A DNA stretch of 64,000 nt from Phil1 sp964487565 (lineage in GTDB: Bacteria; Bacillota; Clostridia; Christensenellales; CAG-138), in assembly GCA_964487565.1 (NCBI GenBank), contig CAZARN010000002.1:62001-126000 (forward strand), read 5' to 3'. The stretch's first letter is position 1, and every line of letters begins with the position of its first letter. A model generated the notes under the pieces. It was not told where the DNA came from. It saw only the letters and a program-made list of their open reading frames with translations, and made no database searches. Shown here piece after piece: positions 34,628 through 46,100 of this stretch. A program made the translations under genes and the position numbers.

Positions 34628-35455
34628 TCAGCCCTCAGTCAATTCATACATCTCATATGATACGGACACGTTTGCCGTGACCGTGACCTCGCCTATGCTT
34701 ATCGGCGTGTCCGTGCTCTGCGTTGTGCCCTCTGCAAGCGACATGTCTGACGCAGCCTCATTCTTATCATAGTTATATACCACGCCGTCTCCGCCGTTCA
34801 CCTCATTGACGAGATACGGCACCTTATGAATCCCCACGCCAAGCGCTTTGGACATGGTATCGGCTTTCGAGGCAGCGTCTTCGATCGCCGCTTCAAGCGC
34901 CTGCTGATATGCGCCGCTCGTGTCGGACACCGTGAATGTCAACCCGTATGTGCCTGTCGCGCCCGCCGCAACCGCAGCGCCTATAGCCTTGCCGGCAATA
35001 TCGATCGGTGACACTTCGACATTAAGCGTGGTCGTCATCCGGTATCCCGTCAGCACGGCTGGCGTTTTGTCATAGTTATAGATCTCTTCAAGATAAGCTT
35101 CCTGCGTTTGGATGTCGCTCTGCTGCACGCCGGCTGCGATCATCGCATCCGTCACGCTCTGCACGGTCGCTGCGTTGGCGGCCTGACATTCCTCAGGCTT
35201 GGAATCCTCGCTTGTGATGCGCACGTTGAACGCGGCCGTGTCCGGTTCAAGCTTTATCACGCCCTTGCCCGAAACGTTGATGAGCTGAGGCTGTTTTTCT
35301 GTTTCCTGAGTGATCTTCACATCCGGCGATATTACAGTCGGATCCGTCGAATACGTATTTGCAAGTTCTTCTTCCGATTTGCAGCCCGCCGCGCCAAGCG
35401 CAAGCGAACATACAAGCACGCAAACGATTATCAAATAAAGCGTTTTAGTTTTCAT
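34628..35455 (-). CDS. SIMPL (DUF541) domain lipoprotein
   Basis: The product (275 aa) has a lipoprotein signal peptide with lipobox GAAGC (Cys25) and a SIMPL domain (INVSGKGVIKLEPDTAAFNVRI, AVQQSDIQTQ-like stretch, and a C-terminal VTVTANVSVSYEM). SIMPL proteins are envelope proteins of uncertain role, with stress or signalling functions proposed. The start at 35455 overlaps the previous stop by 11 nt (ATGAAAACTAA), with AAGGAA upstream; starting at 35527 would prefix an implausible basic tail before the signal peptide. It is co-transcribed with the DUF4349 gene. Confidence 0.86.
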   Translation of the reverse strand: MKTKTLYLIIVCVLVCSLALGAAGCKSEEELANTYSTDPTVISPDVKITQETEKQPQLINVSGKGVIKLEPDTAAFNVRITSEDSKPEECQAANAATVQSVTDAMIAAGVQQSDIQTQEAYLEEIYNYDKTPAVLTGYRMTTTLNVEVSPIDIAGKAIGAAVAAGATGTYGLTFTVSDTSGAYQQALEAAIEDAASKADTMSKALGVGIHKVPYLVNEVNGGDGVVYNYDKNEAASDMSLAEGTTQSTDTPISIGEVTVTANVSVSYEMYELTEG

Positions 35456-36497
35456 TGCAGTCATTTCCTTCCGAATGGTTTTCGTTCTTTTTCTGTTCTG
35501 CCATATAGGCCGCCTTTTGCTGTTCAAAGAGCATCTGCTGCTTCACTGCAGCCTTGGCCGCCGACGTTGCCCTGCGTTTCATCACAGCTTTTATGATGAA
35601 CAGCGCCGCAAGCCCTACCAACGCCAGTATGACGATCACCGGCAGGGCGCTCACGAACCACACAAAGAGATCCGTGAAGAAAGTACCCACGCCATACAGG
35701 CTTTCCGTGAATCCGTTGCTTATCCTTTCGCCCGTTGTCTGCTTTGCCGCAGGCCCCGCGATGAGGGATTTCTCATAAAGCGTAATGCTCACGCTCGTAT
35801 AATCGATAAGCGAATCATATTTCTTGAGCGTGCCCGTAAGCTGTTCGATCTCAAGCATCACTTCGCTTATCCTGTCCTCGAGTGCGATCACGTCGGCCAG
35901 ATTATCCGTTTTGACGAGTATGCTTTCAAGCCTGTCAAGCTGGATATTGAGCACCTTAAGCCTGGTGTCGACATCATAATACGCATCCGTGATATCGTCA
36001 ATATAATCGTGTGAGCTTGTGAGCGTGCCCATGCCCTGTACGCCCTTTATGAACTCATCCGCCTTGTCGGCCGGCACGCGCAGCGTCATCGACGCCGTTC
36101 TGCCGCTTTCTCCGTATGTCTCCGGCTTCTTGCCGTCGATATATGAATTCTCGGCATAACCCGCGTATTGCGCGAGGCGCTCGTTTATCGCGCTGTACAC
36201 GGCGTCAAAGTCATCCGTTTCGATCGTAAGCTCGTAATTGCGTATTATCTTGCGCCCGCCGTACACATCGCCGGCATTGACCTGCGCGTCCGTAGCGCCC
36301 TGCGAGCGTGATTCTTCTGCAATCGCTTCCCCGTTATATGAGTATCCGTTTTCGTATTCGGCCGTCGGCATACTGGGCGCTTCCGCAGCGCCCGTCGCCG
36401 CATATACGCTGTCATATGTCGAAGCCGATTTTGCACACCCTGCAGCCATTGCAAGCGCCATGAGCGCCGCGGTAAGAATGAGGAAATATCTCTTCAT
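35445..36497 (-). CDS. DUF4349 lipoprotein with coiled coil and C-terminal membrane helix
   Basis: The product (350 aa) has a lipobox MAAGC (Cys21), a DUF4349 region (RKIIRNYELTIETDDFDAVYSAINERLAQYAGYAENS, with the MTLRVPADKADEFIKGV motif), a coiled coil (residues about 175-225: LKVLNIQLDRLESILVKTDNLADVIALEDRISEVMLEIEQL) and a membrane helix near residues 282-306, followed by a charged Lys/Glu/Gln tail inside the cell. Function unknown. The TATAAT at 36534-36539 on the minus strand may be its -10, and it abuts the divergent tRNA promoter. Confidence 0.85.
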   Translation of the reverse strand: MKRYFLILTAALMALAMAAGCAKSASTYDSVYAATGAAEAPSMPTAEYENGYSYNGEAIAEESRSQGATDAQVNAGDVYGGRKIIRNYELTIETDDFDAVYSAINERLAQYAGYAENSYIDGKKPETYGESGRTASMTLRVPADKADEFIKGVQGMGTLTSSHDYIDDITDAYYDVDTRLKVLNIQLDRLESILVKTDNLADVIALEDRISEVMLEIEQLTGTLKKYDSLIDYTSVSITLYEKSLIAGPAAKQTTGERISNGFTESLYGVGTFFTDLFVWFVSALPVIVILALVGLAALFIIKAVMKRRATSAAKAAVKQQMLFEQQKAAYMAEQKKNENHSEGNDCNEN

Positions 36498-36550
36498 TTT
36501 CGATCCCTCCTTGCCTTGTTGCCCTTATAACGAATTATATCACTTTTAGG

Positions 36551-36579
36551 TTGCAGGCCGCCATAAATTGTGTTAAAAT
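36551..36579 (+). promoter_or_regulatory. Promoter of tRNA-Leu
   Basis: TTGCAG (36551-36556), a 17-bp spacer and TAAAAT (36574-36579), 9 bp before the tRNA. Confidence 0.75.
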
Positions 36580-36588
36580 CGCATACAT

Positions 36589-36675
36589 GCCGGAATGATG
36601 GAATTGGCAGACGTGACGGACTCAAAATCCGTTGTTGGCGACAACGTGTGGGTTCGAGTCCCACTTCCGGCACCA
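36589..36675 (+). tRNA. tRNA-Leu (anticodon CAA), CCA encoded
   Basis: The 87-nt sequence folds as a class II tRNA: acceptor GCCGGAA pairs with TTCCGGC, the anticodon stem ACGGA/TCCGT encloses loop CTCAAAA giving anticodon CAA, and the long variable arm is TGTTGG...CAACG. The T arm contains GTTCGAGTC, and CCA is encoded at 36673-36675. It reads leucine UUG. Confidence 0.96.
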
Positions 36676-36678
36676 GAA

Positions 36679-36713
36679 ATTGACCGTTGCATCGATACGA
36701 TGCCGCGGTCAAT
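36679..36713 (+). terminator. Putative tRNA terminator hairpin
   Basis: A long imperfect stem (ATTGACCG paired with CGGTCAAT, then GCATCG with CGATGC) starts 4 bp after the tRNA. Only a weak T-rich tail follows, so termination strength is uncertain. Confidence 0.5.
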
Positions 36714-37095
36714 CTTGTTATAGTGCATGATTTGCTATGCTCAAACGCTTCGCTCATTAATGATGGGTTGGCGATACCGTTTTGTTTGCCGAGTAAAGCG
36801 GCATTTGGGCTGCTGCCGCATCCATAAAAGCTTCCGCGCCCGCAGTTTTCGTGCTGCAAATCCACCCGTCATATATGCTCCTTCCGCATTTGCTCAGTTT
36901 GACAGATCCTGCAACAGTGCCAGAAGTTCTTATATCCATTTTTGCCGATGCCTGAATCAGCTTGCTCCTGCCGATTCACAATACCTTTTCAGCGATTATT
37001 TAGCGTTATAACAAACCCTTCGCATGATAATTATGTCCCCCACAAATCATGTTCAAAATCAGATCGATGCTTTGTATTTTTGTCAGAAAAGCCAT
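36714..37095. other. Intergenic stretch with no supported gene
   Basis: This 380-bp stretch lies between the tRNA and the terminator of the giant-protein operon. Open frames here lack Shine-Dalgarno sites and homology signs. A 60-codon leftward frame (36757-36939) has ordinary composition but no ribosome site. I see no repeat of the tRNA 3' end and no insertion-element ends. Confidence 0.6.
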
Positions 37096-37124
37096 TAAAA
37101 AGGCGCGCCTTATCGGCGCGCCTT
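37096..37124 (-). terminator. Rho-independent terminator of the 27-kb surface/ATPase operon
   Basis: On the minus strand a GC-rich stem AAGGCGCGCC / GGCGCGCCTT with a 4-nt loop is followed by a short T-run, 15 bp after the stop of the giant gene. Confidence 0.9.
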
Positions 37125-37138
37125 CAAACCGTATTGTG

Positions 37139-40100
37139 CTATTTTGTTTTGTTCTTCCTGTCATTCTTCTGTCTGCCGAGCACAAGCAGCGCAATGAGGG
37201 CCACAACGGCCACCGCAACGCATATGAGCGCCGTTATGCCGCTGCCTCCGGCGCTGATCACCTGCGCGATGGACACGGGCTTTGCACCGTTGTTCACAAT
37301 GCCCGTTTTATCCTGTGCGCCTTCTCCTTCGCCCTCCCCGTCGGACGCCGCGTCGCCGTTTGAATACACGCCGTTCTCGTCGAACCCCTGCTTGAGCGCC
37401 TGCTCACGCATGGCTTCGCTTATCAGCGCGTCCGTTTCGGGCATGAGAAGATCCGTCATCAACACTGCGTAATCGTTCTTTTCACTGTCATAATAGACGA
37501 CATACCTGTTGACGGAATCGGCTTCCTCCCTGAGCGCCTCATCATTCACTTCGCCCATTGCGATCTCCTCGCTGGGGAGCGTCTCTTTGTCGCTTCCGCC
37601 CTTCGCGCCATCGGCATCAGTGCCCGGTGCGCCGCTGCCGTCCGTCGTGGTCTCGCCCTGTGTTCCCGTGGATGTGCCTTCGCCGTTTCCACCGCCCGCG
37701 GCGTCAGGATTCCCGTCCGTGGCGTTGGGGTTGGATTGCGCGTTCTCACCATCCGTGTATTCCGAGGAAGCGTTCCCTTCAGTTCCTTCGGCTGTACCTG
37801 CCGTGACTCCGGAGCCGTCGGTTTGTCCCATTGCGCCGTCGCCCTCGCTTGCCTCCATGTCCGGCGGATTCTCCGCGGCGCCCGTATCCTCGCCTTCAAG
37901 CTCGCTCATTCCGTTTGCATACGCGCCCTCGACGCTGCCTTCAAAAGGCGTGACGCTGAGCTGCTCCGCAAGCTGGCTCACCCGCTGATACCCCTCGGCA
38001 AGCTGCGTGGGTTCCGCCGCAAAGGCTGCCGCAAAATATCCGGAAACATATGTCAACATACTCGGGGCTGTTGCCGGCGCATCAAGCGAAATTATCTCGC
38101 CGCTCACATAATCGAACGCGGCGGCGCTTCCGTCGTCATAGCGCATGAGCATCACCGTCGAATCCGAACCTATCGAGCAGCTCGTCTGCACGATGCCGAA
38201 GTTTCTCATGCCGGAAGGCGCAATGTCACCGTTCGAAGCGATATCGTATATTTCGCCGCTGTCAAGCAGCATTATCGCGTATTCGCGGCCGTCCGCCTCG
38301 TCGATGACAAAGCTTGCCGTCTGTGCGCTCGCCGTTGGATCCATCGCCCTTATTTCCCCGGCCTTTGCCATCAGGCGAAGCTCGTTCACCGTTTCTCCTT
38401 CGGCGTTTTTGACTATCGTGAACCCGTTGAAGGTATAGAGCGTCACGTCTTCGCCGATCGCCGTCGTGAACAGCGGTCTGAGCGTGGTGAGGCCCGTTTG
38501 CGTGCTTTCACGCACGCATTCGCCGTCGCCGAGGTTATACAGCGCGCCGTCCGAGGTGAGCGCGAAGCCCTTGAACACGTTGACAAAATCCCCGGAGAGC
38601 ACGCCGTTTGAACCGGCGATCCCGCCCGCGTTGATGTAATAGTAATCATCGCCCCAGGTCATGACGGTGCTTCGCACATCCGCCGGCAGTATGCTGTATG
38701 TTTGCTGCCCGGTCGCAGATGAAAGCGTCAGCGTAAGCTCGCTTGTGAAATCATAGCTCAATGTGTAAACGCGCCTGTCTATCACATGGGAGGCAAGTAT
38801 ATCGCCGTTCGCGTTGTTTATCTCGAACGTCGCCCATGCGTCTTCCTCATTTATCGGATCGCAGGGGACGCTTGCGTCAAATTCTATGTTCACGGTATCG
38901 GCGCCGCTTGCATAGACTGTAAATTTCGGTATGTCGCCTTCCTGCCTGAGCCCGAACATGGACATGAGCGCCGGCGCTTCAAATATAGGTACCGGTACGC
39001 CGTTTGCGTCATCCGTCCCAAATGAAAGCCTTGTTCTCGTTGTCCCCAGCGAGTCTATGACGACCGATGCGTCAAATGAGTAGCCCTTCTGTCCGTTGAG
39101 CACGGTATACACGCTGTTGGTCGCGTAGTTATTGCGCACGAACGGCAAGATACCGTATGGCGCCGCTTCGCTGCCAGTTCCTTCCGCAACGAGGGCAGTT
39201 GCGCTCCATGATTTGCTGAGATTCCAGCCCAGCGTTTTTTCGTAAGTGCTCTGCGTGCCCAGAAGCGCGCTGTCCGCGGTCGCAACATCCGCAGTATCCG
39301 CGATCCTGCCGTTCGCGCTGCTGTTCACATATGACAGCACGCCCGCAAGGCCGGAAGACTGCACCGCGTCAAGCGCGTCCCTTCCGCACATCAGCCCCGC
39401 ATGCTCTCCGGTGTATTCGTTTCCACCCGAAACGGCGTCCGTCGGCCCGGTGCATATCACGGTCGTTATAAGAAGCGTACCGCTCACCGTGTTGTCAGAA
39501 AACGCCGCAGGATCCGTGTTGAACGCGCGCGTGATGCAGCCTGCAAGTCCGCCCGCGTAATCCGCGGCTGTAACGCCTGTGTAGCTTACGCAGTTGACAA
39601 TCTTCGCGGTGCCTGCGCTTTGCGCGTAGCCAACGCTTTGCAGCTTGCCGAACAGACCGCCGGCATATCTGCCCATCGCCTCAACGTTTGCATATACGAA
39701 CGAGTTCTGATGGGTCCCGCCTTCCTGATAACCCGCAAGACCGCCTGCGCAATCTGTAAGAGCCGTTATGCTCGTGTCGCGCACATAGCATCTGTCGATC
39801 GTTCCCGCAAGCGAATATCCGACAACGCCGCCGGCGTTAACCGTCGAAGTGATGTTGCAATCGACCACGGCGTTGTTGTTCATCACGCTGACGCTTGTGC
39901 AGTACCCGACAATTCCGCCCGCGCCATCAGTGCCAGCAGTCACCGTGTTCCCGACGCTCGTTCCGATGCTTGCCCCGCAGCCGCGCCCGACGATGCCGCC
40001 CGCGCCGTATGTTCCGGCGGTTATAGTGTTGTTATAACTCTCATGCGAGCTATAAGTTGTCGTCGTATAATCGCCGCAATCTCCGATTATACCGCCCGCG

Positions 40101-43100
40101 CCATATGTCCCTGCCGATATTTTGCAGTTGTAAACGGCGCAGTTTGAAGCCATAAAGCTGCGGTTGCCGTATATGCCGCCGGCGCCGTATGCTCCCGCAG
40201 ATATCGTGCAGTCATACACATAATTATTGTTGCCCGTGCCAAGGCACCCGGCGATGCCGCCTGCGCCCAGTCCGGCCGCACTCACGGTCGAATATTTCAC
40301 GAGGCAATAGTTTTGCACGCCGTAAAATGCCGTCGCGCCCGCGGCATAGTTGCCGGTGGCCTTCACGTCCACATTGTATATGTTCGCGTATTTCTGGTAA
40401 ATGCTGTTTGCGCTGTAGCCTACCAGGCCTCCTACGGTTGATGAGCCTGAAACGATGATCCTTGGCGCGTCAGCATCATCCGAGCCTATCGTAATGTTGC
40501 TTACGGAGGCGAGGCTCGTGCCGGCGATGATACCCACATTTGATCCCAGAACGTTCAAATATGTGTTTGCAACAGGTTTGCCGTTTTCGTCGGTCGTCCC
40601 GGAATCCGTGCCTGCCACAGTCACGTACTCTATCGTGCTCCCTGCCGTCGCGTTGCCCACAAGCAATCCCTTGCTTGATGCGCCTGCCGTGGAAACATGC
40701 CTTATATCCGTCAGCGTAACATTTGATATTCTGCCGGAAAACGTGCCGATCAAGCCGGCGTTAACGGCTGAATAACTGTTTATATCGATGTTGTTGAAGT
40801 TCACATAATTCATGCTGCCGGAAAGCATGCCGATTAGGCCAACGTTGCTGCCGCCCTTTTTGTTGACCGCGCTGTTCCAGCTTATGTTTTCAAAATCGAT
40901 ACGCTCGATCTCCCCGGCAACTTCTGCAAAAAGCGCATCTCCCGCGTTGAGGGTCTTGTAATCCAGGCCCCTGATCTTCACGCTTTCTCCGGTGACTCCG
41001 TTTTTCCTTCCGATGACAGAACCCACCTTCACGTTTATCACGACAGGCTCGGTGATCGTCGAAAAGTCAACGTCGCCGGTTATTACAAAGTCCTCATAAG
41101 TCGATCCGTAAAGGCCCATCAGCCTCTGCCAGTCGGCCGCGTTCTCTATGATGTGATACGGCGCCGCGTCAAGCTCCACCTTTGCGGAAAGCTCCATCAC
41201 CCGCGCCTGTCCGTCCGTGCTGACAAGGGTCACCCTGAGCCTGTAATTCCCACGCTTCTCCGTCGGATAATAACGCGATATCGTGTAAATGCTCACCCCG
41301 TCGCGCACGGCGGTCACCGTGAAGCCGTCCTTGCTTTGAGAATAGTCCGACGGATCGCCGTCAAGACCGACGAACTGCATTCCGTCCACGGATATCTTTT
41401 TGACCGTATATCCGCTGTGATAAAGCTCAAAACTCACAGTATAGGTGGCTTCATCCTTATAGCCGGAGCCTGCATCCGTGTTCTTGGTCCCCAGGACTTC
41501 CGCAAGGCGTATCGTATCGTCCGGGATCAGCATCGGGCGCTGATTGTCAAACGCCTCGCCGTTTGTGCTCAGAAGGCACGGCAAATATCCGTCTTTCAGG
41601 CAGGAGGTGTCGAAATCGGATTCAAAGCCGATAAGCGTGGTATATGTCGATTCCTGTCTGAGCTCATCGGAGGTAAGAAGGCCGCTCACATATGTCCTAT
41701 CGTCGCTTATCGTGCCGCCGAGGAGCTGCGAAGCATAAGCATATGTTCCCGTGCCCGTGGTGGCGCTTCTCACCGCGCCGTATACTCTGTTCACGCCTTC
41801 CATGCTGTTGATGGCATACAGATCGCCGATCACAAGCGAATGATTGATCGTTGAGCCGAAGGAATATCCGCAAATGCCGCCGAACGAGCCTGTCGTGCTG
41901 GTGATACTGACGTATGAGAGATAGTTTCCGTATGTACCGTCAAAGTATCCGGCTATACCTCCGGTATAAGCAAAGGCTGTCTGTATCTCGCCCTGCGCCA
42001 CACAGCTTTTCAGCCCCGTGCCATAGGCGACATATCCGACGATACCGCCGATACCGGCGCAGTTCAGGCCCTCTTTTGCCGTGATGCTCATGCCCTGTAC
42101 AAAGCAGTTGTTCATGCTGCCGCTGCCGTACATATAGCCCACAAGCCCGCCAATGTAAAGCGTCGAAACCTTTTGGGTGACTATCGTGCAATCCGTTGCA
42201 GAGCAATTGGTGATAATGCAGCTGTTTGCGCTAGCAGCGATCGTTCCGCCGTAGCCGGATGGATTGCATACCATATTTGATATATGCACATTGTCGATCA
42301 CGGAGTTTGTCGCCGTGCCGATAAACCCGCAAACGTTGTTCTTATTCGCGTTTCCGAGCTTCGCATCGTTTATGATGATGTTTTGGATCACGGCTTCGTT
42401 CGTTTGGTTGATAACATAGCCGGTCATGCCCGTGTTTAAGCCGAATATGGTATACATACCGGTCAGAATACCGTTTTCGTCATATATACCGCCGTCAAGC
42501 TTCCCTTTGAAATTGGAAAGCTGCAGCTTGTTGGGCACGCGATCGGAAAGATCTATGTTCGCGGCCAATCTGTAATTGCCTTCCTGATCCGACTGCATTG
42601 ACGTCCAGTCGTCGCTTGTGTATATGAGCTTATAGAACGACGCGGGTATAGTAACCAATTCATATGAAGACGCCGTCGTGCCGTATTCGGCGATAACGCT
42701 CATCCCCTCCCATTGAGAGGTCGTGGTGAGCACCTTATAGCCGTCCCTGTAAAGCGTCGGCGAATATACGCGCGCCTTCACCCTGTACAGATCACCGTCA
42801 AAGTACTGATTCTCTTCGCCCTGATACACTTCGACGCTCGCGCCCTCGGCAAATACCGCGCTCACCGTATGCGACTGCGGATTTGCGAATGTAAGTATGA
42901 CGTCCGCGTATTCGTTGGTCTGGTTTGTCACAAGCGCCGTCAAAAGCTGTGGCGCCTGCGGTTTTATGACGGAAGGCAGCGCGATAAGCTCCTGCTCGTC
43001 CATCATCGTTTCGGGCAACGCGATCTGCGGATAGTATCCCATCATGACTGTTGAGTCCACAAGGAAGCTCTCGTCGCGTTCAAAAAGCTGTTCATACCAG

Positions 43101-46100
43101 TAAACATCCCACAGCACCTGCTTGGACACCTTGGAATTATATTTGGGCATATATATGTTGTCGGACACATACATCACGTTTGATGTGCGTTCAAGCGCCG
43201 TATTCAATCCGATTGCCGGCCCGATGCTCAGATCCGTCGTTTCGATCGGCACGTATCCGTTTTCAGCTGATATCGTGTATGTATACCTGTCACCCACCGT
43301 GAACATGTTGCGCTGCTCGCCTGTCGTATAACCCAACAAGATCGAACTGTAGTTGGAGCGCGTTCCGTCCTCAATATGGATGTTGTTGAGGCAGAACACG
43401 TCGCTCATCGATCCTGTGATGTTGTTTCTGCCTATCACATCGCCATTGCTCGACCTTTCGGATGTGGAGTTGCCTGTGAGCGAACCTGAGCACGCATACA
43501 GATCCTCGCCATAGACGTAACCGCAGCGTATAACGCCGCTGTTAAAGGGCGCGACGCCGCCGAAGTAGTTCTGGAAATATATCGGCGTCACAAAATTGAT
43601 GACGAAGTTTTGGATCACGCCTGTGGCATTGTTATTATATACGATACCTCCAAATGAGCTGAGCGCCGTGCCATTTGAGCTGCCGCTGAGCCTGATTATT
43701 ATATTCTCAATTGTTCCGTTGTTATATGTGGATATCGATCCGCTGGAATATGATCTGTCCACATTTCCGAATGTGTATTCGAGCACGATGTTCTTTACGC
43801 TCGCGTTTTGCATGACATATCCGAACATTGCCGACGAGTTGACAGTCCTTGTCAATGTGTGGCCGTTGAAATCAAGCGTGCCGTAGAATGAGCCGACAAT
43901 GGCTGTCGAATTGACGCAGCGGATATCATTCACAACAACATACGATCCGTAAGGATTGGCCGTGATCGCGTAAAGCTCCGCCTCGTTATGTATGACGCTT
44001 ATCCTGCTTTGCGTTTCAAAGCTCACCTTGTCGAGCACGACCTCGTATTTGCCCTGAAGCAGGACCACGAGCTGCACCGTGTATTTTTTGTCCGCCGCGA
44101 CAAGTATCGGGCAAAGCGCGTCGATATTGTCGGTCTCGCCCTGCTCGGTTATGGGCGTATCATAGGTGAAATCCTTTGTGTTGCCGTCTGCGTCGGTGAG
44201 CCTGAGCACATACTTGCTGCCATCGTATGCAAGCGTGCTCTGCGGATCGTCCACGATCGCGCGAAGCGTCGCCGTCATGGCGTTTGAGCCGCTGCCGGGA
44301 AGGAGCGGATACATGCTCATCGTGCTGCAATTGGTATAGCAGTATGTTCTCATGAACGCCGCGTTGTCCGGCACCTGGATAATGCCTCCGTTGGTTCCGC
44401 TGACGATACTTGAGATAAACGTTTTGTCCGCTTTGTAGAAACAGACCGTCGATACGGGATTGTTCGACGCGCTGCTCATGCGAATATATGTTGCGCCCGC
44501 TTCAACAGGCAAATAATCCGTGCATTTATATGAGGTGCTCGTCGTCGTGGTGCCGTTGTTCCTGTTGAGATATATGCCGTTTGTCCATTCGACGCCCGAA
44601 AGGATATCCCGTTGTGTATCCGGCTGCGCATATATTCTCTGCATCGAGGCATAGTTGATATACCCGATATTCATATTGAAGCGCACATAGCTTACGCCTG
44701 AAGGTATCTCAAGCGCAGCGTTGAAGCCAAGCACCTGCTGAGCGCCCGTTCGCACCTTATTCTGGTTGTAATACACGATATTATAGACGCTGTCTCCAAA
44801 CTGGCAGAGATTCTTGATCGCGTACAACGCGCCTTCATCCACGGGTATATAGTCGCCGAGCGCATATGCGGAATAATTCGAGGTTGACAGCTCGGCGCCG
44901 TTCGTGCTTATATATACTCCGCGCTTGGTATTGTCGGCGACATACAGGTTCGCGCCGAAAAGCTGCGTTGCCTCGTCTGGGTTCGAATATTCGAGCGACT
45001 CAAGGTTGAGTTTGCCCTTTATCGAAAGACCGGTCGTGAAAACGAACTTGTCCGGCAGTACATATTGCGTTTGCAGCGTTGCCTGCTGGAAGCCTTCGTT
45101 ATACTCGATACAAATGAACTCGAGCCTGTATTCGACATTGTTCTCAAGCCCCGTGAAACGCAACGTGTCATACACATGGTTCGTTTCGATCGTTTGTATG
45201 TCGATGACCTTGTCGCTTGACGTCTTTATCAGTTTAGCATACAGCTTGCCGCCCTTTATCGCGCCGTCAGGATCGTCAATATTGAGATCGTAAATTTCGA
45301 AGAAGCTCTCGGCCGCAAGCGAAGCCTCGCTTTGCACCTTCGGCGTCATTCTCATCGTCCTGAACGTTGCCACCGTGTAAGGGCTGATAACGCTTTGTCT
45401 CACGCCGCCCTGGTCGACAGTCACGGGCACTGTGAGCGAGTTGAGCTGCGCCGAATCAAGCATGCCCTTGGCAAGCTTGATCTCCACGCTTGCGGAACAA
45501 CCGACAAGCGCGTCCCACACGGTATCGGTATCCGAGGCTGCCGTTCCGAAAACGCGCACCGCGGGCTGATTCTCCGCGCCCTCAATGAGCGTTATGCTGA
45601 AGTCCTCTCCCGCACCCACGCCGGTTGGCGTCGTGCCGAGATCATAAAACCCGAACATCGCCTGCGCGGACTGTTCATCGCGCGCGTTCTTCTCAAATGC
45701 GACGGAGCATTTTATCCCGGCCGGTGATGAGACGGTATAAGTCAGCGTATCCATCAGCGCGCGCAGCTTGACGTTTGTTCTTTGCATGAGGGTCACCGCG
45801 ATATCCGCGCTGCTTGATGTTATATCGGAAATGTCGGCCTTAAAATAGGCGTATCCCAACGTGGATATCGACGCAGTATAGAAATTCGTGCGCCCTATCT
45901 CGTATTCTTTTACGCCCGAGCCGTCCTCTATATCGCAGGGGCACATGACCACTGCGGAATACTGTTTGTTCGCGGCAAGGTTCGTGATGTTGAAGCTTTG
46001 CCCGTCCGCCACCTCAAGCGGGATCGCGCCGTCGGCATAAACGGTTTCATCGCCCGTTGTTGAAGCGACGGTCAGATTGCGCGCCAACGCTCCGTTTTCA

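Noticed and set aside
36494..36865. Leftward 123-codon frame across the tRNA-Leu gene
   Set aside because: It is antisense to a clear tRNA and gives the familiar spurious peptide containing VGLEPTR; it is not a gene.
36757..36939. 60-codon leftward frame in the intergenic stretch
   Set aside because: No Shine-Dalgarno, no homology sign, no promoter; treated as chance.
39530..40300. CRISPR array suggested by regularly spaced short repeats
   Set aside because: The repeats are in frame, vary in length and encode the AGGIVG beta-helix cores; no cas genes are near.
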